From positions 62,001 to 126,000 of the forward strand of contig NZ_LKET01000039.1 of NCBI RefSeq assembly GCF_001317355.1: DNA of 64,000 nt, given 5' to 3'. A program made the position numbers and the translations under genes. The notes under the pieces are model-generated. The model made no database searches, had not been told where the DNA came from, and saw nothing but the letters and a program-made list of their open reading frames with translations. Positions within the stretch are counted from its first letter, which is position 1; every line of letters starts with the position of its first letter. The DNA comes from Oxobacter pfennigii (GTDB lineage: Bacteria > Bacillota > Clostridia > Clostridiales > Oxobacteraceae). Below are positions 1-8,576 of the stretch, piece by piece.

Positions 1-1365
1 AGCATTCATGAAGGCCTCTCGCAAAATATATATGTGCAGAGAATTTCCGGATTGAAAAATATATTCAGTGAAGATGAATACCTGCTGTTTAAGATTTATA
101 ATTTTATTGAAAATAACAGTGATATGTTAGTTAAAAACATTGACAGCATAATCAGAAATCCTATAACGGATATAGAGAAAGTTTATGAAGATAAAAAGGC
201 TTATAAAAGCCATTCTGCCCTCACAAGTAATATTGCCGCAAATAAATGGATTAAAAAGGCTGTGGGAAAGACAATTGAGATTCTGTGCGACCTTGAAGCT
301 AAATATGTAAAGATATTTTATAAATTGGATACTATTGCCAAGGATAAGAGGGCAGCCATAAAGAGGCTGGAATATGAATATGCATCCCTCAGCAAGGATA
401 AAACAATCGTCTTTAATTTTATAAAAAGCAAGCAGAACAGCATCAAATTTATGCGGGAAGACGTAGACAGGATAAATGTGCAGTCCAGGTATATAAAAGA
501 TATACTTGAAAAGGTCGTGAATATAAAATCCAGGTTTCTTTATTTCATGTATGAAACATGGCTTAAGGATATAGAAGGATATGACAGGCTTATAAAGCCG
601 GCGGCCTGCATTTTCAAGGACGACAGGTATTATAGTATATATGAAGCTTATAATGACATTGAATCCATGGATAAAAAAGATAAGAATCCAGTCAGGTCGG
701 CTTTTCAAAGCAAAAAAACATCTAAATTATTTGAATACTATGTCACATACCTGGTTATAAACATTTTAATTGACAATGGCTTTAAATGGTCTGAAGGCTG
801 GCTTTTAAATAATGATGGGCAGGAAGTGGGCGATATACCTCCGGGAGAAATAATGAAGTTTTACAGAAATAATATAAGATGCGAGGTTGCTTATGAAAAA
901 GAAGTAGCCGTGGACTATGATATTATAAGTAAAAATACCAGCGGCTTTGTAAGAATAAATGCAAGGCACTATACTCCCGATATCAGGATAGCATTCTATA
1001 ATATGAATTCCGGCCTGCTTATAACGGCTTTTATAATTGAAGTGAAATGCTGCAGAAGCAGGTATATATACAGCAGCAACGGTCCCACCAATGTAATCGA
1101 ACAGGTAAAAGACTATTGCAATCTGGGATATTATGATAAAAACAGCAGCGGCAAAAGGAAAACCAGGCAGGGTGTAATTGAAGAGGTTTTAATAGTTTAT
1201 CCCAGGCAGAACAACCCGGTGCGTTATGAATATGATGACCTCAATATCTCCTTTATACAGGTGGAAGCAGCAGGCAGTAAAGATTTAAGCCGGCATTATG
1301 GGTATAATAAACTCAGAATAGAAGTTGAAAAGTATATTGAAGCGGTAATGAATTTGAGGATGTGA
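1..1365 (+). CDS. PD-(D/E)XK nuclease-like protein (DUF2357 type), 5' truncated by window
   Basis: The frame is open from base 1, so the real start lies outside the window; the first in-window candidate is a GTG at 34 without a good ribosome site. The first two thirds are charged and helix-rich with no motif I recognise. The last third (bases about 960-1210) reads like a PD-(D/E)XK nuclease core: YTPDIRIAF, then IIEVKC, giving the spaced D...E-x-K triad, followed by VLIVYPRQ. This fits the DUF2357/PDDEXK_7 group, often paired with an AAA ATPase in restriction-like or repair loci; such a partner would be upstream and is not visible. It ends just before the adenosyltransferase, so the two may be co-transcribed, but I see no functional link to B12. 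Family call is moderate; biological role unknown. Confidence 0.6.
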   Translation, partial: SIHEGLSQNIYVQRISGLKNIFSEDEYLLFKIYNFIENNSDMLVKNIDSIIRNPITDIEKVYEDKKAYKSHSALTSNIAANKWIKKAVGKTIEILCDLEAKYVKIFYKLDTIAKDKRAAIKRLEYEYASLSKDKTIVFNFIKSKQNSIKFMREDVDRINVQSRYIKDILEKVVNIKSRFLYFMYETWLKDIEGYDRLIKPAACIFKDDRYYSIYEAYNDIESMDKKDKNPVRSAFQSKKTSKLFEYYVTYLVINILIDNGFKWSEGWLLNNDGQEVGDIPPGEIMKFYRNNIRCEVAYEKEVAVDYDIISKNTSGFVRINARHYTPDIRIAFYNMNSGLLITAFIIEVKCCRSRYIYSSNGPTNVIEQVKDYCNLGYYDKNSSGKRKTRQGVIEEVLIVYPRQNNPVRYEYDDLNISFIQVEAAGSKDLSRHYGYNKLRIEVEKYIEAVMNLRM

Positions 1366-1370
1366 AATGT

Positions 1371-1898
1371 ATGGATGGATTGGTGCATATATATACAGGC
1401 TATGGAAAGGGTAAAACAACTGCTGCAGTGGGACTGGGCATAAGAGCTTGCGGAAGGGGTAAGAAGGTTCTCATGGTTCAATTCCTTAAGGGTATTGAAA
1501 CGGGAGAAATGCTTACCATAGAAAAACTAAAACCGGATTTTGAAATTTACAGGTGTAATAAAATTGAAAATTTTATCTGGGATATGACGGGGCAAGAACT
1601 TGCAAATATAAAGGAATATATAGAAAACCTGTTTTGTTATGCCGTTAAAGAAGCAATGAGCGGAAAAAGGGATCTCATAATATTGGATGAAATAATGGCT
1701 GCCATATTATCCGGCTATATCACAGTTGCCGAGGTAGTAAGCTTTGTTAAAAACAAACCTGCCGGGCTTGAACTGGTCATGACCGGGCGGGATGCTCCTT
1801 TAAAGATAATCCGGGTTGCGGATTATGTTTCGGAGATAAAGGCAGTAAAGCATCCTTATGAAGAAGGTATACATGCCAGAGAAGGCATTGAATTTTAA
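1371..1898 (+). CDS. cobO: Cob(I)alamin adenosyltransferase, CobA/CobO/BtuR family
   Basis: Transfers the 5'-deoxyadenosyl group of ATP to the cobalt of reduced corrinoids, giving adenosylcobalamin in the cytoplasm. The protein opens with the family's P-loop GYGKGKTT (residues 10-17), has ILDEI as the Walker B region, TGRDAP near residue 145, and ends with the characteristic HPYEEGIHAREGIEF tail. At 175 residues it is the normal length for the family. I chose ATG 1371 rather than GTG 1362 because the ribosome site TGAGGA ends at 1360, only one base before the GTG but about ten before the ATG. It starts six bases after the nuclease-like gene and is followed closely by a TIM-barrel and two chelatase-like genes, which suits a corrinoid or tetrapyrrole salvage operon. 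Confidence 0.92.
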   Translation: MDGLVHIYTGYGKGKTTAAVGLGIRACGRGKKVLMVQFLKGIETGEMLTIEKLKPDFEIYRCNKIENFIWDMTGQELANIKEYIENLFCYAVKEAMSGKRDLIILDEIMAAILSGYITVAEVVSFVKNKPAGLELVMTGRDAPLKIIRVADYVSEIKAVKHPYEEGIHAREGIEF

Positions 1899-1926
1899 AA
1901 TTATATAATTGAAAGAAGGTATGTCC

Positions 1927-2907
1927 ATGTTGAAAATAGTTAATTTTTCTATCCACCCGTCGGACTCGGACAAGTTTTCCGGTGACAGTAACCGTATCAT
2001 GCAGTTTCTAAAAAGCCATGAACTGGACGGGCTTGAGGTCATACAGCATTATGATTGGGAGGCAGATGTCATCCCTCCGTCCATGATTATCGGACTTCAT
2101 ATGCGTTTTTGGCCAATATGGCTGGATTTCTGGAGGAATGACAAAAATGAACTTATTAATCAGTTCGGAGATAAAACGGTTTATACCCATTATTACGGAG
2201 GCGGCTCAAGGTCGGCAATTATCGACCATTACCGGAAAGAATTAAAAACAGCCGAGGAAATGGGAGCCCAATATGTAGTCTTTCATGTATGCCATGCCCA
2301 GCTGGAGCATTGCTACAATTACAAATTTACTTACAGCGATTATGAAGTAGCCGATGCATTCATCGAGATGATTAATGAGGTTATGGAAGGTTCGGATGCA
2401 AAATTCCTCCTGCTCCTTGAAAATCTCTGGTGGCCGGGGCTTACATTTCTCGATAAAAACATTGCTGAAAGGTTAATGGACAAAATTACCTATCCCAATA
2501 AAGGATTCATGCTGGATACAGGGCATTTGATGAATACCAACCTGGAATTAAGGGATGAAGAAGAGGCTGTGGCTTATATTATGAAGGTGCTTAAGGGATT
2601 GGGTGAAATGGCAGGTCATATTAAGGGCATCCATTTGAACAGCTCGCTTTCAGGGGAATATGTTAAAAATCAAATTGCCTGTGCCGGAGAAGCTGACTGC
2701 AGCAAAGGCTTTTTTGACAGGTATATCAAAGCCTTCAGCCATATATCCAAAATTGACAGGCATATGCCCTTTACTCACCCCTCTATAAATGCGGTTATCG
2801 ATTTTGTTAAGCCTCAATTTCTCATACATGAGTTTATTACAAGCACTTTGGAAGAATGGGACGAATACATAAACACTCAAAATGATATATTAAATCCTGC
2901 CGAATAA
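1927..2907 (+). CDS. TIM-barrel protein of the AP endonuclease 2 / sugar isomerase superfamily
   Basis: A 326-residue cytoplasmic protein without signal peptide. Spaced acidic and histidine motifs resemble the metal site of the xylose-isomerase-like TIM barrels: LLLENLWWPG (Glu), FMLDTGHLMN (Asp, His), IKGIHLNSS (His) and LIHEFITS (Glu). ATG 1927 is preferred to the TTG at 1909 or ATG at 1921 because GAAGG ends at 1919, giving a seven-base spacing. It lies between cobO and the chelatase-like genes. The same superfamily contains CbiR, a cobamide-remodelling hydrolase that cuts the nucleotide loop, so a corrinoid role is plausible from context; I do not recognise CbiR-specific motifs and the sequence could equally be an isomerase or epimerase. 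The Trp-rich stretch near residues 55-70 (FWPIWLDFW) is unusual for the fold. Confidence 0.7.
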   Translation: MLKIVNFSIHPSDSDKFSGDSNRIMQFLKSHELDGLEVIQHYDWEADVIPPSMIIGLHMRFWPIWLDFWRNDKNELINQFGDKTVYTHYYGGGSRSAIIDHYRKELKTAEEMGAQYVVFHVCHAQLEHCYNYKFTYSDYEVADAFIEMINEVMEGSDAKFLLLLENLWWPGLTFLDKNIAERLMDKITYPNKGFMLDTGHLMNTNLELRDEEEAVAYIMKVLKGLGEMAGHIKGIHLNSSLSGEYVKNQIACAGEADCSKGFFDRYIKAFSHISKIDRHMPFTHPSINAVIDFVKPQFLIHEFITSTLEEWDEYINTQNDILNPAE

Positions 2908-2949
2908 AGGCTGCCACAGACAAGAAAATATGCAGAAAGGAATCTTAAT

Positions 2950-3984
2950 ATGGATATGGTAAATCATATATATCCCTTCACTGCCATTGTCGGGCAGGAC
3001 AGGATGAAAAAAGCCCTTATTTTGAATGTAATCAACCCTCTTTTGGGAGGAGTGCTCATAAGGGGCGAAAAGGGAACGGCAAAATCTACGGCTGTCCGGG
3101 CTTTGGCCGAGCTTTTGCCCGAGAGGGAAATGGTGGAAGGCTGCATGTTTGGCTGTGCCCCCTGGGATGGGGGCCTGCTGTGCGGCAGCTGTACCGAAAG
3201 GCTGGAAAAAGGGGAAAAGTTAAAAGTATGCTCTTCCAAAATGAGGGTGATAGACCTTCCTGTCAGTGCCACGGAAGACAGGGTCGTAGGCACTTTAGAT
3301 ATAGGACATGCCATAAAAAAGGGTGAAAAAAAGTTCGAGGCCGGCATTCTAGCACAGGCAAACAGAAACATATTGTATGTGGACGAAGTAAACCTTCTGG
3401 ATGACCATGTAGTGGACGTGCTTCTTGATTGTGCAGCCATGGGAGTAAACACCATAGAGCGGGAAGGCATTTCCTTTACCCACCCCTCAAGGTTTATACT
3501 TGTAGGAACCATGAATCCCGAGGAAGGGGATTTAAGGCCCCAGCTTCTGGACATGTTCGGCCTGGTTGTGGATGTTGTAGGTGAAAAGGAGACTGCTCGA
3601 AGAATGGAGGTTATAAAAAGAAGGCTGGAATTTGAAAGGGATCCGGCGGCATTTGCAGTTAAATTTGAAGGCTCCAAACAGCAATTAAGTGATAGAATTT
3701 CCGGAGCGTCTCATATTCTTAATAATGTAAGTTATGATGATAAAATATTGGAGCTGGCCGCGAGGATATCAATTGAAACCGGCGTTGACGGCCACAGGGC
3801 CGACATAGCCATGATTAAAACAGCCATGACCATAGCAGCTTTTAACCTGAGGAAAGATGTTACGGAAAAGGATTTGCTTGAAGCAGCCGAACTTGTGCTG
3901 CCTCACCGCATGAGAAGAAGGCCCTTTGAAGACGGTGTAATGGAGTTTTCAAAAATTGAAAATATAATGAATACCGTTATGTAG
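2950..3984 (+). CDS. Mg/Co-chelatase AAA+ subunit, BchI/ChlI family
   Basis: AAA+ ATPase of the type that drives insertion of Mg or Co into tetrapyrroles with a BchD/CobT-type partner and a large BchH/CobN catalytic subunit. Visible are [10 protein letters not shown] at the N-terminus, Walker [10 protein letters not shown] (residues 39-47), a four-cysteine insert (C65, C69, C78, C81) as in many BchI-like proteins and possibly Zn-binding, [10 protein letters not shown] as Walker [20 protein letters not shown] with the sensor and arginine finger, and a C-terminal LPHRMRRRP. Length 344 is typical. The start is ATG 2950 behind AAAGGA. The next gene is a chelatase-like fusion beginning 54 bases downstream. 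No large catalytic subunit is in the window, so the metal and substrate cannot be fixed from here. Confidence 0.88.
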   Translation: MDMVNHIYPFTAIVGQDRMKKALILNVINPLLGGVLIRGEKGTAKSTAVRALAELLPEREMVEGCMFGCAPWDGGLLCGSCTERLEKGEKLKVCSSKMRVIDLPVSATEDRVVGTLDIGHAIKKGEKKFEAGILAQANRNILYVDEVNLLDDHVVDVLLDCAAMGVNTIEREGISFTHPSRFILVGTMNPEEGDLRPQLLDMFGLVVDVVGEKETARRMEVIKRRLEFERDPAAFAVKFEGSKQQLSDRISGASHILNNVSYDDKILELAARISIETGVDGHRADIAMIKTAMTIAAFNLRKDVTEKDLLEAAELVLPHRMRRRPFEDGVMEFSKIENIMNTVM

Positions 3985-4038
3985 CTTAATTTGCTTAAGT
4001 ATATTTATTTATCCTTAAATAGAATGGAGGATAAGGTA

Positions 4039-5925
4039 TTGGACTGGAAGAATGTTTTTCCCTTTTGTGCTATATTAGGCCAGGATGATATAAAGAAAGC
4101 CCTCATATTGAATGCTGTGAATCCCTCCATAGGAGGCCTTCTTATAAGCGGAGAAAAAGGAACAGGCAAGTCTACCCTTGTAAGAGGGCTGGCGAAAGTC
4201 TTAAGAGATATAGAAGTGGTTGAGCTGCCCTTAAATGTGACCGAAGACAGGCTCATAGGGACTATTGACATGGAAAAGGCTATAAAGAACGGAGAAAAGA
4301 GCTTCGAGCCGGGAATTTTTAAAAAAGCCGACAGGAATATTTTGTACATTGACGAAGTGAACTTATTAAGCGAATATATAGTAAATTGCCTGCTGGAGGT
4401 ATCGGCTTCCCATATTAATCATGTGGAAAGGGAAGGTATTTCCTTTTCCCACCCGTCAAAATTTATACTGGTTGGTACCATGAATCCCGAAGAAGGCAAA
4501 TTAAGGACTCAATTTCTGGACAGGTTCGGATTATATGTGGAAGCTAAAGGAAGCCGCCTCCTTGAGGAAAGAAAAGAGATAATAAAAAGAAGGCTTGAGT
4601 ATGAACAAAACGCTGAAGAATATATAAGTAAGTGGAGGGCAGAGACGGAGCGCCTTTCACAAAAGATATCGGATGCAAAAAAAGCCCTTTCCGGAGTTAA
4701 AATATCCGAAAACATAATGAAGCTGGCGGCAGAAATTTCAAAAGAAGGAAATTGTGCAGGCCATAGGGCTGAACTTGTCACGGTTGAGACGGCCAGGGCA
4801 ATTGCTGCCTTTGGTCAGCGTAAATATGTGACTGCCGGAGACGTTAAAGAGGCGGCAAAGCTTACTCTCCCCCACAGGATAAGACATTTTAATGAACAGC
4901 AACCCATTGAATACAAAGAGTGTGATCAAAATCAATACGAAAATGAGAATGACTCCGAGGAGTATAACAATCCGGAAGGAACTCAGCAGCCAAAGGCACA
5001 GGACCCGCAGCATGAAGACGAAGATACGGAAAATGGCGTTCAAGGTATGGCGGAACAGCCTGACATGGCAGTTCCGGATGATAAAGGGGACGTCCAGCAA
5101 CCGGGGGAAGTATTTGAAATCAAGCCCATAAACCTTAAGGCTGCAGATAAAAAAATGCGCAAAGGCAGCGGCAGGAGAAGCAGGACAAAAACAAATTCAC
5201 TTCAGGGCAGGTATATAAGATACACTTTTCCCAAAGGCAAAATAAAAGATGTAGCTTTTGACGCCACTTTGCGTGCCGCGGCGCCCTACCAGAAATACAG
5301 GGAGAAAAATGGCATGGCTGTCTCAATAGAGGATCTAGATTTCAGGGAAAAAATCAGGGAAAAGAGGACGGGAAATACCATAATATTTATAGTGGATGCC
5401 AGCGGGTCAATGGGTGTAAGGCAGAGGATGAAAGCCGTAAAAGGGGCGATACTGTCTATTTTGAATGATGCTTATCAGAAGAGGGATAAGGTGGGTATGA
5501 TAGCCTTCAGAAAAAACTCGGCTGAGCATGTCCTTGGGATAACAAGAAGCGTCGACCTGGCGCAGAAAAGACTAAAAGACCTGCCCACCGGCGGAAGGAC
5601 GCCTCTTGCCGCAGGGCTTTATAGGGGATATGAGCTAGTTAAGGCCGCCAGGCTTAAAGACCCTGATATCATTCCCTTTATTGTGGTTGTTTCCGACGGA
5701 AGGGCCAATGTATCGCATTCAGGAGGTGCTCCTTTTGAAGAGGCTTTGAGTATAGCCCGTTCCTACAGGGCGGAAGGCATAAAATCCCTTGTTATTAATA
5801 CGGAAAGGGATTTTATCAAGCTGGGGCTGGCATCAAAAATTGCAGATGCCATGGGTGCGGAATGTATCAGCCTGGAAGATTTGAATGAAAGACAAATTGA
5901 ATATGCTGTTAGAAGTATAGTATGA
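4039..5925 (+). CDS. Chelatase-type AAA+/VWA fusion protein (BchI-BchD-like)
   Basis: A 628-residue protein combining an N-terminal BchI-type AAA+ domain (Walker A GEKGTGKST, residues 38-46; Walker [30 protein letters not shown]) with a C-terminal von Willebrand A domain whose MIDAS motif is DASGSMG (residues 453-459). They are joined by a low-complexity acidic and Gln/Pro linker (about 290-357), the usual BchD layout. Unlike its upstream neighbour it lacks the four-cysteine insert. TTG 4039 is preferred because GGAGG at 4026-4030 gives an eight-base spacing and places the start exactly where the neighbour's homologous start lies; ATG 4024 overlaps the ribosome site itself. It probably forms a two-tier ring with the 2950-3984 product. 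It may serve a metal chelatase, or be a MoxR/VWA-like remodelling pair with another client. Confidence 0.85.
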   Translation: MDWKNVFPFCAILGQDDIKKALILNAVNPSIGGLLISGEKGTGKSTLVRGLAKVLRDIEVVELPLNVTEDRLIGTIDMEKAIKNGEKSFEPGIFKKADRNILYIDEVNLLSEYIVNCLLEVSASHINHVEREGISFSHPSKFILVGTMNPEEGKLRTQFLDRFGLYVEAKGSRLLEERKEIIKRRLEYEQNAEEYISKWRAETERLSQKISDAKKALSGVKISENIMKLAAEISKEGNCAGHRAELVTVETARAIAAFGQRKYVTAGDVKEAAKLTLPHRIRHFNEQQPIEYKECDQNQYENENDSEEYNNPEGTQQPKAQDPQHEDEDTENGVQGMAEQPDMAVPDDKGDVQQPGEVFEIKPINLKAADKKMRKGSGRRSRTKTNSLQGRYIRYTFPKGKIKDVAFDATLRAAAPYQKYREKNGMAVSIEDLDFREKIREKRTGNTIIFIVDASGSMGVRQRMKAVKGAILSILNDAYQKRDKVGMIAFRKNSAEHVLGITRSVDLAQKRLKDLPTGGRTPLAAGLYRGYELVKAARLKDPDIIPFIVVVSDGRANVSHSGGAPFEEALSIARSYRAEGIKSLVINTERDFIKLGLASKIADAMGAECISLEDLNERQIEYAVRSIV

Positions 5926-5993
5926 TCATTGGTTTTAACGGGAATTTACTATATAATGAAAGGGTAATAATGTTTCTTTCGGAGGATTTAAAA

Positions 5994-6809
5994 ATGGATT
6001 TGCTATATAAATTAGGGATTTTTTCCTGGTTCGGCTTTTTTCTTCCCATACAAAAAAGGCTGGAAATGATAAAAGAAGCAGGCTTTGATGCCACAAGCAT
6101 ATGGTGGGAGGATGAAGAAGGGGAATATACGGTTTATAAGAAGGATTTCCCTGCCATGGTAAAGGACAACGGGCTGGTTTTTGAAAACATACATGCTCCC
6201 TTTAACGATTGCGAAGATTTATGGAGCCAAACAGCATCCAGACAGGACAGGTTTTTAAAAGACCACATCTCCTGGCTTAATGATTGTGCAAAATATGAAA
6301 TGCCCGTAATGGTAATGCATGTTATTGATGAGTCGGAGCTTAATGAGCCTAATTTATCGGGAATAAAGCTTTTAGATAAGCTTATTTATGCCGCACAGGA
6401 TTTGGAAATAACAATTGCTATAGAAAATACCAGAAGGCCCAATTTCGTGGATGTGATATTATCTGAGATCCCTTCTCCAACATTGGGATTTTGCTATGAT
6501 TCTTCCCATGACTGGCTGACCAGCAAAAATAAGGCGGAGCTTTTAAAAAAGTACGGAAGCCGGCTTGCAGCCACCCATATATCGGATAATGACGGTGTTG
6601 TGGACCGCCATTGGCCTCCCTATGACGGAATTATCGACTGGGATAAAGTAATCGATGCTTTTCCTAAAGATACCTATAAGGGATTTTTAACCTTGGAGAC
6701 CCTAGCTAAGGAGGAAGACCAAAAAAATCCGCCCCAGAGCTTTTTAAAAAGGGCATATGAAAGGTCGGTAAAGCTTTGCAGGGCCATTGAAGCTGCTGAA
6801 AAAAAGTAG
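5994..6809 (+). CDS. Sugar phosphate isomerase/epimerase-like TIM barrel
   Basis: A 271-residue cytoplasmic protein of the AP endonuclease 2 superfamily with a textbook set of metal-binding motifs: TIAIENTRRP (Glu), LGFCYDSSHDW (Asp, His), ATHISDNDG with VDRHWPPYDG (His residues), and FLTLETL (Glu). ATG 5994 follows TCGGAGGAT with good spacing; an in-frame ATG at 5922 overlaps the preceding stop but has no ribosome site. It is the second TIM barrel bracketing the two chelatase-like genes and is only distantly similar to the one at 1927. Reaction unknown: isomerase, epimerase, or phosphodiesterase chemistry such as that of CbiR are all possible within this fold. It ends the plus-strand operon; a shared terminator follows. 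Confidence 0.75.
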   Translation: MDLLYKLGIFSWFGFFLPIQKRLEMIKEAGFDATSIWWEDEEGEYTVYKKDFPAMVKDNGLVFENIHAPFNDCEDLWSQTASRQDRFLKDHISWLNDCAKYEMPVMVMHVIDESELNEPNLSGIKLLDKLIYAAQDLEITIAIENTRRPNFVDVILSEIPSPTLGFCYDSSHDWLTSKNKAELLKKYGSRLAATHISDNDGVVDRHWPPYDGIIDWDKVIDAFPKDTYKGFLTLETLAKEEDQKNPPQSFLKRAYERSVKLCRAIEAAEKK

Positions 6810-6833
6810 TTAAAGTATAATATGTTGTTTTAA

Positions 6834-6880
6834 AGCTGTGGCTGTGGCATTAGTCACTTCACAGCCCCAGCTTAATTTTT
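6834..6880. terminator. Bidirectional intrinsic terminator between convergent genes
   Basis: An inverted repeat (AGCTG.GGCTGTG pairing with CACAGCC.CAGCT) lies between the TIM-barrel gene on the plus strand and the apbE gene on the minus strand. A T-run follows on the plus side (6876-6880) and short A-rich sequence precedes it for the reverse direction. Confidence 0.75.
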
Positions 6881-6881
6881 A

Positions 6882-8195
6882 TCATTTCAGAAGGGTCCCG
6901 GAATAATTGATATTGCCGTCATCATCAATAGTACTTGCAATCCTGTATGCATCGTCGTAGATTATATACTCATCACTATCAAGATTGGTTAATACTTCAT
7001 AATAGTTATAATCCGAGTTGTAAAGCACGATTATGACTTTATAATTAAGTTTGTTATTATTTACATATTCCAAAGCCTTGTTTATATCCATGACGCAGAT
7101 GGCTGTTGAGACGGCATCGCACATGGTGGCGTTCTCTCCAAAGACAGTAACTGTGGCTATCCCCTTCTGAGCACCTTCATGTATGGCGTTCATTGGGAAT
7201 CCTGTTTTTGCATCTATGATATGTGAATAGATTGTCCCGTCTATCTCATAAGCATGGTCATAGTCTCCGCTGCTGGAAATTCCTGTATCTCTGACAGCTG
7301 CCGACATAAAAGAATTTTCTTCCGTATTGCCTTTACGTGGTTTTCTTATCTCAAGGTTATAGCGGAAGGTTTTGTTTTCCACGGATTTTTTTGAAGCGCT
7401 TTTCAATACGCCTATGCTGCTTCTGCCGCAGGAGAAATATCCGTAATTATATTCGTAATCCTTGAGCATTTCCATGGCTACATCCACTGCATAACCTTTT
7501 GCTATCCCCCCAAGGTCAAGCTTCGCCTGATAGATTATTCCATCAATGGTTACAGGTTTAATATTCTTAGTCAGGGTGTACCCCTTCCCCCCATCACCCG
7601 ACAGTATAACATTTTTAAAATCGGCAAGTTTTATAAATTCTGTTATATACTTCTCATCGGGAAGAGAAAATCCATATTCTGTCCGGTTCCTGTCATAAGG
7701 GAGCTGAGGCTTGTACTCAGGAGAGTTAAACCTTGGTGTGAAAGCCCAAAGATCAACCAGAGGATATACCGTCGGGTCATAGAGGCCTCCTGACGATTCA
7801 TAAGCCTCCTTTGCAATCTTAACTATATTTGCAGTGTGGGTTGATATGGATATGCTCTCTCCATAGTTCAGCATGTTGAATCTGGAGATATCCGATGATT
7901 CCACTGAAACGGAAACATCCTTCTCAATTTGCTCCATTACATCTTTTAATTCTTCCCAGAATTTATCATACCTGTTTATGCCGGCCGGGGCAGAAAAGTC
8001 ACTGGAAACCCTTAAGGAAGAAACTGTAGCAAAATACTCAGTGGTATTTTTTGTCCTCAATGTATATTTGTCCAGATCTAAGATATCTTTTGAATTAGTG
8101 CCTTCCGGTTTAAGTGCATTGACACAGCCTGAAAGAGCCAATGTCATGGACATCAGAAGGGCTACCGGCACAAATCTTTCAAGGAATTTACTCAT
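6882..8195 (-). CDS. apbE: FAD:protein FMN transferase, ApbE lipoprotein
   Basis: Attaches FMN through a phosphoester bond to a threonine or serine of exported flavoproteins, working outside the membrane. It has a lipoprotein signal with lipobox LALSGC (Cys24). ApbE signatures are clear: DLGGIAKGYAVD, SSSGDYDHAYEIDG, SHIIDAKTGFPM and VFGENATMCDAVSTA. At 437 residues it is longer than typical (about 330-350), with an N-terminal extension and a C-terminal tail of about 60 residues. It is alone on the minus strand, divergent from two exported lipoproteins. A likely client in this window is the FMN_bind domain of the binding protein at 62880, whose DIVSGAT sequence fits the ApbE target motif; the lipoprotein at 9453 is a weaker candidate. 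Confidence 0.92.
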   Translation of the reverse strand: MSKFLERFVPVALLMSMTLALSGCVNALKPEGTNSKDILDLDKYTLRTKNTTEYFATVSSLRVSSDFSAPAGINRYDKFWEELKDVMEQIEKDVSVSVESSDISRFNMLNYGESISISTHTANIVKIAKEAYESSGGLYDPTVYPLVDLWAFTPRFNSPEYKPQLPYDRNRTEYGFSLPDEKYITEFIKLADFKNVILSGDGGKGYTLTKNIKPVTIDGIIYQAKLDLGGIAKGYAVDVAMEMLKDYEYNYGYFSCGRSSIGVLKSASKKSVENKTFRYNLEIRKPRKGNTEENSFMSAAVRDTGISSSGDYDHAYEIDGTIYSHIIDAKTGFPMNAIHEGAQKGIATVTVFGENATMCDAVSTAICVMDINKALEYVNNNKLNYKVIIVLYNSDYNYYEVLTNLDSDEYIIYDDAYRIASTIDDDGNINYSGTLLK

Positions 8196-8555
8196 GGAGT
8201 CACCTCATTTAAGCAATGTAAATTTTGATTTATACATTGAATAACAAATCTATTTAAAAACAATATACTATATTAAAATTAATTAGTCAATTAATTAACA
8301 ATTTATATGTGTAATTGACGAAAAATAAGAAAAATCAATTAAAAAATTGATAAACAGGTTAATAAATTATCAATAATGTAAAAACAGATAATTCATTATT
8401 TAATGATAAATTCGCTTGATTTCATAATAATTAAAGAAATTTTTCATGATAATTTGTATTAAAATGTAGAATAATTGATAAATTATTGACAATTTAATAT
8501 GCATAATGTTAAACTGATTAAGTAAATATTTAACAAAGTATATATTTACAAAAAC
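8196..8555. other. AT-rich divergent intergenic region with repeated ATTGATAA boxes
   Basis: This 360-base stretch separates apbE from the divergent lipoprotein genes and is extremely A+T rich. I see no open frame, riboswitch or terminator. The octamer ATTGATAA occurs at 8346-8353 and 8474-8481 and inverted (TTATCAAT) at 8367-8374, the first and third forming an inverted repeat with a 13-base gap; this could be a regulator site. A TTGACA at 8486-8491 is a candidate -35 for the rightward genes, but no well-spaced -10 is evident. Confidence 0.4.
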
Positions 8556-8576
8556 ATGAAATGGGAGGAGACTTTT

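Noticed and set aside
2964-3677. Long minus-strand open frame opposite the BchI-like gene
   Set aside because: Its sequence is Ser/Pro/Thr-rich antisense of a clear AAA+ domain; no ribosome site and no recognisable fold.
4892-5131. Plus-strand alternative frame in the linker of the AAA+/VWA fusion
   Set aside because: Low-complexity region readable in several frames; the main frame continues across it into a clear VWA domain, so no frameshift is indicated.
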